Assembly (NCBI GenBank): GCA_040880365.1
Contig: JBBDIO010000251.1
Coordinates: 1-12,742, forward strand
Length of the DNA: 12,742 nt
Origin: JBBDIO01 sp040880365
GTDB lineage: Bacteria; Chloroflexota; Anaerolineae; Caldilineales; Caldilineaceae
Direction: 5' to 3'
The notes under the pieces: generated by a model
What the model saw: the letters and a program-made list of their open reading frames with translations, nothing else
The model's database searches: none
What the model was told of the DNA's origin: nothing
In this document: piece by piece, positions 6,844 to 12,742 of the stretch
Layout: the number at the start of each line of letters is the position of its first letter
Position numbering within the stretch: position 1 is the stretch's first letter
Translations under genes and position numbers: made by a program

Positions 6844-7830
6844 TTGGCCCACTATCTAGTGACTGGCTGTGCCGGCTTTATCGCCTCTAAAGTGACCGAG
6901 TTCCTTTTGGCCGACGGGCATACTGTCTGCGGCGTGGATGTGCTCAACGACGCGTATGATGTGCGCTTGAAGGACTGGCGACTTGAGCAACTTTTGCCCC
7001 GCACGGGGTTCGAATTTGTGCGCCTGGATATTGCCGACCGGGAAGCTGTGGCTGCGCTTTTTTCGGACCAAAACGGCCAGCGCGCGCCCTTCGATGCCAT
7101 TATCAATCTGGCGGCGCGCGCGGGGGTGCGCCAATCGGTGGAAGACCCGTGGATTTACTACGACGCCAACACGACCGGCACGCTGAATCTGCTGGAGATG
7201 TGCCGCGCGCATGACGTCGGCAAATTTGTGCTGGCATCGACTTCCAGCCTCTATGGCGAAAATTCGCCCATGCCCTTTCGCGAAGATGCCGATACCAGTC
7301 GCCCGCTTTCGCCCTACGCTGCATCGAAAAAAGCGGCCGAAACGCTCTGCTACACCTATCACCATCTCTATGGGCTGGATGTGACGGTTTTCCGCTATTT
7401 CACCGTCTATGGTCCTGCCGGTCGCCCCGATATGAGCATGTTCCGCTTTGTGAAATGGATTGCCCAGGGCACGCCTGTGACCATTTTTGGCGATGGCAAG
7501 CAATCGCGCGATTTCACCTATGTGGAAGACATTGCCCGCGGTACAATTCTGGGTCTCAAACCGTTGGGCTACGAGGTGATCAATCTGGGATCGGATACAC
7601 CGATTGCCTTGATGGATGCGCTGCACACGGTAGAGCAGGCGTTGGATATGGAAGCGCAGCTGCAATTTCAACCGGCGCACGCTGCCGATGTGCAAGCGAC
7701 CTGGGCCGATATTTCCAAGGCCGAACGGCTGTTGGGCTGGCGTCCCCAGGTATCCTTCGAGCAAGGTATCCACAATCTGGTGGCGTGGTATCGCGCACAA
7801 GAAGCCTGGGCCGCGGATGTGGCAACCTAG
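6844..7830 (+). CDS. NAD-dependent epimerase, extended SDR, UDP-glucuronate 4-epimerase-like
   Basis: An extended short-chain dehydrogenase that most likely epimerises a nucleotide sugar in the cytoplasm, feeding cell-surface glycans. The TTG at 6844 is chosen because GGAAGGA at 6829-6835 stands 8 bases upstream; the longer in-frame reading from 6799 translates the tandem duplication. The product is 328 residues, normal for the family. The NAD-binding motif near the N terminus is TGCAGFIAS, with Ala where many members have the third Gly. The catalytic Tyr-x3-Lys appears in LSPYAASKKAAE, with the preceding STSSLYG strand. FFTVYGP-like RYFTVYGPAGRPDMSMF and DFTYVEDIARG resemble UDP-glucuronate 4-epimerases (CapI/LpsL type), as does the C-terminal ADISKAERLLGWRP segment. 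dTDP-glucose dehydratase or UDP-galactose epimerase are less likely alternatives. Substrate is inferred only. Confidence 0.88.
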   Translation: MAHYLVTGCAGFIASKVTEFLLADGHTVCGVDVLNDAYDVRLKDWRLEQLLPRTGFEFVRLDIADREAVAALFSDQNGQRAPFDAIINLAARAGVRQSVEDPWIYYDANTTGTLNLLEMCRAHDVGKFVLASTSSLYGENSPMPFREDADTSRPLSPYAASKKAAETLCYTYHHLYGLDVTVFRYFTVYGPAGRPDMSMFRFVKWIAQGTPVTIFGDGKQSRDFTYVEDIARGTILGLKPLGYEVINLGSDTPIALMDALHTVEQALDMEAQLQFQPAHAADVQATWADISKAERLLGWRPQVSFEQGIHNLVAWYRAQEAWAADVAT

Positions 7831-7834
7831 CCCG

Positions 7835-7846
7835 TATTTCCCATAG
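7835..7846 (+). promoter_or_regulatory. TATTTCCCATAG element upstream of fabD
   Basis: This 12-mer matches TATTCCCCATAG at 8950-8961, upstream of fabG, at 11 of 12 positions. It lies 37 bases before the fabD start, where an operator would be plausible. No convincing -10/-35 pair accompanies it. Confidence 0.3.
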
Positions 7847-7882
7847 TATCGCTCAAAGATCACCGATGAAAGAGAACAGCCT

Positions 7883-8881
7883 ATGCATGGTTTTCGTTTT
7901 ATCCAACATCTGAATCAGACGGCGTTGCTCTTTCCCGGCCAGGGCAGCCAGGTGGTGGGCATGGGACAGGCCATTGCCGAAGCCTACCCCGCGGCCAAAG
8001 CCGTGTTTGAAGAGGCGGACGCGATTCTGGGCGCGCCGTTGAGTAAACTCTGTTTTGAAGGCCCCGGCGATGAGCTGACGGACACGATCAATGCGCAACC
8101 GGCCTTGCTGGTGACTTCGGTGGCCCTGATGCGCGCAATTGACGAAGAATTGGGCAAACAGGCGGGTGAACAAGGCGGTGTCGGTGGTCCGGTCTATGTG
8201 GCGGGGCACAGTCTGGGCGAATATACGGCCCTGGTCGCGGCGGGCGCGCTAACGTTTGCCGATGCCGTGCGTCTGGTGCGCGAGCGCGGGCGCGTGATGA
8301 AGGCTGCCGGTCAAAAGACACCCGGATTGATGGCTGCGGTGTTGGGGCTGGATGAAGAGGTCATTGCCCAGGTCTGTGCCGAAGCCGCCGCGGGCAAAGG
8401 CGTGGCAGTAGTCGCCAACGACAATTGTCCGGGGCAGATTGTGATTTCGGGCGACCGCCCCGGCATGGAGGCAGCCATGCCCGCGCTGGAAGCCGCCGGG
8501 GCCAAACGGGTGGTGCCCCTGGCTGTGAGCATCGCTTCCCACAGCCCGTTGATGGCGCCCGCCGCCGAAGCCTTGACCGCCGCTATAGAGGCAACCCCGG
8601 TGCACGCGCCGCAGACGCCCATCGTCGCCAATACGACCGCCGATCTGCTCACCAGCGCCGCGGCTATTCGCGCCGAACTGGCGGCCCAGTTAACGGGGGG
8701 CGTGCGCTGGACCGATTCCATCCGCCGGGCTTTGGCCGACGGCATGATCAATTTCGTGGAAATTGGCCCCGGCGATGTGTTGGGCGGCATGGTGCGCCGC
8801 ATCGACCGCAGCGCTAACCGGCTGGCGGTGGGCGATCCTGCGGGTGTGGCGGCATTTGTGGCGTGGCTGCAAGAGTCCTAA
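7883..8881 (+). CDS. fabD: Malonyl-CoA:ACP transacylase (FabD)
   Basis: FabD moves malonyl from CoA to acyl carrier protein, supplying the extender unit for fatty-acid synthesis. The 332-residue product has the expected motifs: FPGQGSQ (17-23), active-site Ser110 in GHSLGEY, an Arg in VRERGR (about 135) for the malonyl carboxylate, and catalytic His220 in ASHSPLM. GPGDVLGGMVRR near the C terminus is also typical. AAAGAG at 7869-7874 is well placed for the ATG at 7883. The protein is slightly longer than the usual 300-315 residues, partly from a Gly-rich loop (about 91-102) before the active-site strand. It follows the epimerase by 52 bases, and fabG lies 323 bases downstream. Confidence 0.96.
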   Translation: MHGFRFIQHLNQTALLFPGQGSQVVGMGQAIAEAYPAAKAVFEEADAILGAPLSKLCFEGPGDELTDTINAQPALLVTSVALMRAIDEELGKQAGEQGGVGGPVYVAGHSLGEYTALVAAGALTFADAVRLVRERGRVMKAAGQKTPGLMAAVLGLDEEVIAQVCAEAAAGKGVAVVANDNCPGQIVISGDRPGMEAAMPALEAAGAKRVVPLAVSIASHSPLMAPAAEALTAAIEATPVHAPQTPIVANTTADLLTSAAAIRAELAAQLTGGVRWTDSIRRALADGMINFVEIGPGDVLGGMVRRIDRSANRLAVGDPAGVAAFVAWLQES

Positions 8882-8941
8882 TTGCTCCACCCCTGACTAA
8901 CGCTTGATGGTCGCGTTCAATACCGACGTTCGAAACAGTGA

Positions 8942-9000
8942 TATACAGCTATTCCCCATAGCGTGAGGCCGGGTGCTGAAAATTATACGGCTATTCGCCA
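8942..9000 (+). promoter_or_regulatory. Direct-repeat pair, candidate operator for fabG
   Basis: TATACAGCTATTCCCCA (8942-8958) and TATACGGCTATTCGCCA (8984-9000) match at 15 of 17 positions. Their starts are 42 bp apart, about four helical turns. The first copy also contains a dyad, GCTAT-N5-ATAGC (8948-8962). The second copy ends 17 bases before the TATACT box and so covers the -35 zone. The pattern fits a dimeric regulator binding one face of the DNA, but the factor is unknown. Confidence 0.45.
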
Positions 9001-9017
9001 ATTTGATGGCTTCACGG

Positions 9018-9023
9018 TATACT
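9018..9023 (+). promoter_or_regulatory. Candidate -10 box for the fabG-nusB-tatB-tatC run
   Basis: TATACT matches the TATAAT consensus at 5 of 6 positions. No good -35 lies 16-18 bp upstream; TTCGCC at 8995-9000 region is at best a 3-of-6 match and falls inside the second direct repeat, which would suit an activator-dependent promoter. The leader to fabG would be about 175 nt. Confidence 0.35.
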
Positions 9024-9204
9024 ATTGCCCGATGCGCAGCACCGGCATAGGTTACATGGGTAGTTGTGCGCCCCTGTTGCAGGCTGTGTCTGTCTCGGTT
9101 ATCGTGCCTGACCCGCTGGCGGGGGGCATTGCACCGGCCGTATTGCATCGACCGATTTGAAACCGAACATCCCACCTGTTCAGATGATAGATAGATAAAA
9201 GATT

Positions 9205-9984
9205 ATGGATCCTAGTGAGAATGACGGCGCGCGCGCGTTGCCCCATGCCGGACGCGCGGCCCTGGTAACCGGCAGTAGCAGCGGTATTGGCGCGGCTATC
9301 GCCAGGGAATTGGCGAGCGGCGGTGCGCGTGTAGCAATTCATTATCGCGGCAATGCCGACGGTGCCAATGAGGTTGCCGAAGAAATTCGCGCCGGTGGGG
9401 GAGAATGTACCCTCTTTCAGGCCGATGTGAGCCAGACCGAGGACGCCGTAGCTTTGGTCAAGCATGTCCAGGATACGTTTGGTTCGCTGGATATTCTGGT
9501 GAATAATGCGGGCACCACGCGCGATGCCTTGCTGATGACTATGTCTGAAGAACAGTGGGACACCGTCATCGATACCAATCTGCGCAGTGTCTACGCGGTG
9601 AGCCGCGCTGCTTTGCGCGGGATGATCCGCAAACGCTGGGGACGCATTGTGAATATTACCAGTGTGGTTGGGTTGACGGGGCAGGCGGGACAGGCCAATT
9701 ATGCCGCTAGCAAGGCCGGTATCATTGGGTTTGGCAAGAGCCTGGCGCGTGAAGTTGCCAGCCGCAATATCACGGTGAATGCAGTCGCCCCGGGCTTTAT
9801 TCCCACGGCGTTGACCGATGTGCTCAACGAGGAACAAAAGGCCGAAATTCTGCGCTCGACGCCTCTGGGGCGGATGGGCACACCCGAAGAAGTCGCGTGG
9901 GCTGTTACCTTTCTCGCCGCCGAACGCTCCGGCTTTATCACGGGGCAAGTCTTAACGGTTGACGGCGGATTGGTAATGATATAG
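9205..9984 (+). CDS. fabG: 3-oxoacyl-ACP reductase (FabG), SDR family
   Basis: FabG reduces 3-ketoacyl-ACP to 3-hydroxyacyl-ACP with NADPH in fatty-acid elongation. The 259-residue product has the classical SDR motifs: TGSSSGIG (22-29), NNAG (100-103), and the catalytic Ser153, Tyr166 and Lys170 (Y-x3-K in NYAASK), with Asn125 in DTNLRSVY. VNAVAPGFI and the ending TGQVLTVDGG are FabG-like. FabG paralogues with other substrates are common, but fabD nearby supports the fatty-acid role. The ATG at 9205 has no clear Shine-Dalgarno sequence; AGATAAAAG upstream is weak. The first 15 residues are an extra N-terminal stretch before the Rossmann strand. nusB starts 11 bases after the stop. Confidence 0.92.
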   Translation: MDPSENDGARALPHAGRAALVTGSSSGIGAAIARELASGGARVAIHYRGNADGANEVAEEIRAGGGECTLFQADVSQTEDAVALVKHVQDTFGSLDILVNNAGTTRDALLMTMSEEQWDTVIDTNLRSVYAVSRAALRGMIRKRWGRIVNITSVVGLTGQAGQANYAASKAGIIGFGKSLAREVASRNITVNAVAPGFIPTALTDVLNEEQKAEILRSTPLGRMGTPEEVAWAVTFLAAERSGFITGQVLTVDGGLVMI

Positions 9985-9995
9985 CATACGGAAAC

Positions 9996-10940
9996 ATGAA
10001 AAAACAGGCTAATTCATCCATTGCAATTCTATCCGACTCGCCGCTGACGGCGACCCCGCCCACCTGTGACCCTGCTCGCGACCACAGTGGGACCGACGCG
10101 CCGTCTGCGGAAGCTGCCGATATGGCAGTGAATCCTGCTGCGGTGAATTCGGCTGCTTCGGCAGCTTCAGAGGCGACATGTTCAGACCCGGTGGCCCCGT
10201 CCGATATGACTGATGTGACTGTCCCGGTGGCGCGTCGAGTCTGGGGGATCGATCCCCACAAGCTGCGTGCAGATTCTGCCGACGCCGGCAATTCCACAGA
10301 CACAGGCGGGACGCAACCCGCGCGTGGGCAAGCCGACGGCAACAAAGCTGGTGGTCGCCAAAGTGCGGCGGGCAAACGAGCCAAGCCTGTGGTCCCGCCC
10401 GACCTGTCACACCTTAGCACCAACACTCAATGGGATGCCGAAGGTGACGATGAGGGCATTTTTCGGTTCGATGATATGGTGGAAGGCGGCGGACACGGTA
10501 CCGAAGAGCATCTGAGCCAGATTCAACAGCGGCGGATTGCGCGACGGATTGCCGTGCAGGCTCTGTTTGAAATCGACAGTGTGGGCCATGCGCCTGGCAC
10601 AGTGGTAGATGAACGGTTGGCCTATTACGCGCCCGGTCCCCATGCTGCGCAATATCTGCGCTGGCTGGTCAGCGGCGTAGTGATTCACTGGAAACCCTTG
10701 AACCAATTGATCCGGCAGTATGCCCCGGAATGGCCCGTTGAGCAGCTCGCCATTGTGGATCGCAACATCCTGCGTCTTGCCATCTATGAGATGGGCAGCA
10801 AAGAGACGGATGTGCCGCCCAAGGCGGTGATCAACGAAGCTGTGGAACTGGGCAAACTTTTTGGCAGCGACAGTAGCCCCCGCTTTATTAACGGCGTCCT
10901 GGGTTCGGCCCTGGAATCCGTGTATAGAAAACTATTCTAA
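9996..10940 (+). CDS. nusB: Transcription antitermination factor NusB with a long N-terminal extension
   Basis: NusB, with S10 (NusE), binds boxA RNA in rRNA leaders and promotes antitermination. The NusB fold occupies about residues 170-314: QRRIARRIAVQALFEID at the start, WPVEQLAIVDRNILRLAIYEM (core helix pair) and the hallmark PPKAVINEAVELGKLFGSDSS followed by FINGVLGS. That part, about 145 residues, equals a normal NusB. The first 169 residues are Ala/Ser/Asp/Pro/Gly-rich and look disordered, with a short basic patch (AAGKRAKP) near residue 125. The ATG at 9996 gives an open frame through both parts. An internal ATG at 10476 would give nearly the bare domain but has no ribosome site. GGA at 9990-9992 is only a weak site for the upstream start. 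Confidence 0.88.
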   Translation: MKKQANSSIAILSDSPLTATPPTCDPARDHSGTDAPSAEAADMAVNPAAVNSAASAASEATCSDPVAPSDMTDVTVPVARRVWGIDPHKLRADSADAGNSTDTGGTQPARGQADGNKAGGRQSAAGKRAKPVVPPDLSHLSTNTQWDAEGDDEGIFRFDDMVEGGGHGTEEHLSQIQQRRIARRIAVQALFEIDSVGHAPGTVVDERLAYYAPGPHAAQYLRWLVSGVVIHWKPLNQLIRQYAPEWPVEQLAIVDRNILRLAIYEMGSKETDVPPKAVINEAVELGKLFGSDSSPRFINGVLGSALESVYRKLF

Positions 10941-10946
10941 TCTCCT

Positions 10947-12176
10947 ATGGAAAGCATCTTTGGCATTGGCATTGCGGAGTTGATATTTATTGCGGTCATC
11001 GCCCTGATCGTGTTAGGCCCGGAACGCTTGCCCGGCGCGATCCGGGCGGTTACTAATGTGATCGGCCAAATTCGCAATCTGTCCAACGAATTGACATCCC
11101 AGTTCAGCGATGAATTTAAGGCGCTGGATGAGATCAACCCCAAGAACCTGATCAAGGATTTGGGCAATGAGTTGATTGGCGAGGACGATGCCAAGAATAG
11201 CAAAAAGGTAGGCGCCAAGACGGGTGCGAAACCAGGCTCGGCAAAAGCCGGTTCCACCAAAGCCGCGACTCGCCCTGCCACCGCGACCAAATCCACAACC
11301 GCTGCCAAACCGACAACGGCTGCAAAACCGGCAACCGCCGGCAGCACCGCTAAGCCTGCCGCCACGCCCTCCAAGAAAGTTGTCGCGTCCAGCGAAAAAG
11401 CAGATATTTCTGTGCCAGTTGCCGCCGGTGTCGCCACCGCGGATTCTGGAACGCTGCAAGAGTCCAAACCGGATGCCGAGCTGGAGGATACCGAGTCGGT
11501 TAGCAATGAAAAGGTTGATGCGGACAAGGCCCAACCGGAGGCTGCTGCCGATCCAGAAACCGATACGAATACGGTTGCGGATGCCGTGACTGCACCCGCA
11601 CGCCCGGAAGTTGCTGCGACTACTCCTGCCGACGACGGCGCGCCGAACCCCAGGAATGAGGCGGTATCCAATTCTGAAGCTGGGGCCGGTTCTGCACCCG
11701 ATACTGAAAAAACGGTGCGACGCGGCAGCCTGCCCGGTCTTGATAAACGCATTGGGCATGGCGCCGGTTTTGCCGCGGGATCAATTCCCAAGCAGATGGG
11801 GATTCCTGCCAAATCGCGCAAAGCGGCGGAAACGCCAGCCGAGTCTGCGCCAGCCAGTGCAGAGAAGGCACCGGCTGGAGATGCTGTGATGAATCCTGTG
11901 ACGAATCCTGGGGCCGGTGTCATGGCGGATAAGGTGGCAGATGAGGCAGTCGAGAACAGTATTTTGCCGCCGCAGGCACTTCGGTCGGAAGTGACTACAC
12001 CGCAAGCGACTACGGACGGCGACGCTGCTGAAAGCCACATTTACGACAGCGATATTGCGGATAGCCGCGCCGGGCAGGTGGGCGCGCGCGCCGATGAAGA
12101 GACGGCGGATGCACCGAAACCGGCCAAAACCGCCACAGTTAGCGTCAATGGAAAATCAGGGGATTCCCAGGGTTAG
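10947..12176 (+). CDS. tatB: Sec-independent translocase TatA/TatB-like protein with a long disordered tail
   Basis: A membrane component of the twin-arginine translocase, which exports folded proteins with TatC. The N-terminal 80 residues are canonical: FGIGIAELIFIAVIALIVL (5-23) is the short membrane helix, with Glu11 as in TatB rather than the Gln common in TatA. GPERLP (24-29) is a TatB-type hinge, and an amphipathic helix runs to about 80. The remaining 325 residues are low complexity. Residues 85-145 are Lys/Ala/Thr/Pro-rich and basic, with AKPTTAAKPATA-like repeats resembling histone H1 tails; the rest is mostly acidic. Usual TatA/TatB proteins are about 60-170 residues. There is no Shine-Dalgarno before the ATG, which is 6 bases after the nusB stop, so coupling is likely. 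tatC follows 3 bases after. TatA versus TatB is not certain. Confidence 0.87.
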   Translation: MESIFGIGIAELIFIAVIALIVLGPERLPGAIRAVTNVIGQIRNLSNELTSQFSDEFKALDEINPKNLIKDLGNELIGEDDAKNSKKVGAKTGAKPGSAKAGSTKAATRPATATKSTTAAKPTTAAKPATAGSTAKPAATPSKKVVASSEKADISVPVAAGVATADSGTLQESKPDAELEDTESVSNEKVDADKAQPEAAADPETDTNTVADAVTAPARPEVAATTPADDGAPNPRNEAVSNSEAGAGSAPDTEKTVRRGSLPGLDKRIGHGAGFAAGSIPKQMGIPAKSRKAAETPAESAPASAEKAPAGDAVMNPVTNPGAGVMADKVADEAVENSILPPQALRSEVTTPQATTDGDAAESHIYDSDIADSRAGQVGARADEETADAPKPAKTATVSVNGKSGDSQG

Positions 12177-12179
12177 AGC

Positions 12180-12742
12180 ATGAGCCAAATTGCATCGATT
12201 GCGCCGCCCGGCAATGGCGGGGGCGGTGATATGTCCTTAATGGAGCATTTGCAGGAGCTCCGCACGCGTTTGATGTGGGTGGTGGGTTCGGTCATTCTGG
12301 GCACGCTGATTGCCTTGCTGTTCGCTGAGCCCATTCTGGAATTCATCACTTCCCCCCTTACCCGGGTTGGCGACCGCCCCCAGGCGATTGGCCCAACCGA
12401 TACGATTGTGCAGGTTTTCAAGGTGAGCCTGACCACGGGCGCGGCAATGGCTATGCCCATGATCATCTATCACCTGATCGCGTTTATTGCGCCGGGGCTT
12501 TATCCCCACGAGCGGCGCGCGCTGTTGATTATTCTGCCGGGGTTCATGGCGCTCTTTATCATCGGCGTGTCGTTTGCCTTTTTTATCCTGCTGCCCGCGG
12601 CAATCAATTTCCTGCAAGGGTTCTTGTCCGAAGCTATTCGCCAGGACTGGACTATCGACCGCTATACCAGCTTTACCACGCGCATTGTTTTTTGGATTGG
12701 TGTCGCGTTTGAAATGCCGCTGGTGGTCTCCTTTTTGGCGCG
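12180..12742 (+). CDS. tatC: Sec-independent translocase subunit TatC (partial, runs off right edge)
   Basis: TatC is the multi-spanning receptor for twin-arginine signal peptides and the scaffold for TatA/B. The ATG at 12180 has AGGG at 12169-12172 as a ribosome site and follows the tatB-like stop by 3 bases. The visible 187 residues start with a Gly-rich N terminus and then MEHLQELRTRL (21-31), the conserved cytoplasmic Glu-containing motif. Membrane segments lie at about 31-50, 75-100, 114-140 and 165-187. The loop APGLYPHERRA (104-114) holds the conserved Pro and Glu-Arg-Arg that bind the signal peptide. FWIGVAFEMPLVV (171-183) matches the typical TatC F..G..FE.P segment. The frame stays open to the end of the window; the C-terminal two helices are missing. 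Confidence 0.94.
   Translation, partial: MSQIASIAPPGNGGGGDMSLMEHLQELRTRLMWVVGSVILGTLIALLFAEPILEFITSPLTRVGDRPQAIGPTDTIVQVFKVSLTTGAAMAMPMIIYHLIAFIAPGLYPHERRALLIILPGFMALFIIGVSFAFFILLPAAINFLQGFLSEAIRQDWTIDRYTSFTTRIVFWIGVAFEMPLVVSFLA

Larger units (their letters stand above)
8882..9204. other. 323-base intergenic region between fabD and fabG
   Basis: No convincing gene is present. A GTG-started 65-codon frame at 8963-9160 has no ribosome site and an unremarkable composition. The region holds a weak AACGC/GCGTT stem at 8899-8917 just after fabD, a direct-repeat pair (8942-9000), a TATACT box (9018-9023) and a GATAGATAGATA microsatellite (9186-9197). It is the longest non-coding stretch in the right half and probably carries the promoter of the fabG-nusB-tat run. 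Confidence 0.6.

Noticed and set aside
5895..7863. Long minus-strand frames opposite the secreted protein and epimerase (5895-6842, 6856-7863)
   Set aside because: Both are antisense to genes with clear motifs, and neither shows domains or a credible start site.
8963..9160. 65-codon GTG-started frame in the fabD-fabG spacer
   Set aside because: There is no Shine-Dalgarno, it overlaps the direct repeats and -10 box, and it resembles nothing known to me.
9186..9197. GATAGATAGATA microsatellite just before fabG
   Set aside because: Only three units, easily produced by chance; its only relevance is that it occupies the expected ribosome-site position.
9052..9948. 298-codon minus-strand frame opposite fabG
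   Set aside because: The plus strand encodes a complete FabG with catalytic Ser-Tyr-Lys; the antisense product has no recognisable family.
10937..12040. 367-codon minus-strand frame opposite the tatA/tatB-like gene
   Set aside because: The product is Ser/Ala/Val low complexity mirroring the Ala-rich tail codons on the plus strand. The plus strand has a canonical Tat N terminus and a following tatC.

Overview
The window is about 12.7 kb of GC-rich bacterial chromosome that reads almost entirely as one strand of densely packed genes. All genes I can support lie on the + strand. The gene content is housekeeping: thymidylate synthesis, sulfate activation, fatty-acid synthesis, antitermination and twin-arginine export. 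The exception is one secreted, threonine/proline-rich protein. ThyX-type thymidylate synthase, a CysN-CysC fusion, TTG starts and an exported protein with 'TPTP' stalks before a TolB-like propeller together suggest a Chloroflexota (Anaerolineae/Caldilineae-like) genome. This is an inference from family resemblance, not a database result.

Layout. (1) 2-91 is the C-terminal end of an unrecognised gene, followed by a hairpin. (2) 92-374 is a leader region with a perfect TATAAT box, a 17-bp dyad and short direct repeats. (3) 375-4386 is a tight operon, thyX-cysD-cysNC, with 4-bp and 1-bp overlaps. (4) 4387-4529 is a spacer with two successive strong hairpins. (5) 4530-6749 encodes a secreted stalk/propeller protein. 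(6) 6844-7830 encodes an extended SDR epimerase resembling UDP-glucuronate 4-epimerases. (7) 7883-8881 is fabD. (8) 8882-9204 is a 323-base non-coding region with a direct-repeat pair and a -10-like box. (9) 9205-12742 is a close-packed run of fabG, nusB, a tatA/tatB-like gene and tatC; tatC runs off the right edge.

How the genes work together. CysD and CysNC convert sulfate to APS and then PAPS; thyX in the same transcript has no obvious biochemical link. FabD makes malonyl-ACP and FabG reduces 3-ketoacyl-ACP, both in fatty-acid elongation. The TatA/B-like protein and TatC form the core of the Tat translocase. The secreted protein has an ordinary Sec-type signal peptide, so it is not an obvious Tat client.

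Nothing here is a clear new defence, mobile or CRISPR-like system. The points most worth a second look are architectural and regulatory: an unusually long ThyX with a large insertion; a NusB with a 169-residue disordered N-terminal extension next to a TatB-like protein with a roughly 325-residue disordered tail; a shared TATTYCCCATAG-like element before fabD and fabG; and the dyad in the thyX leader.
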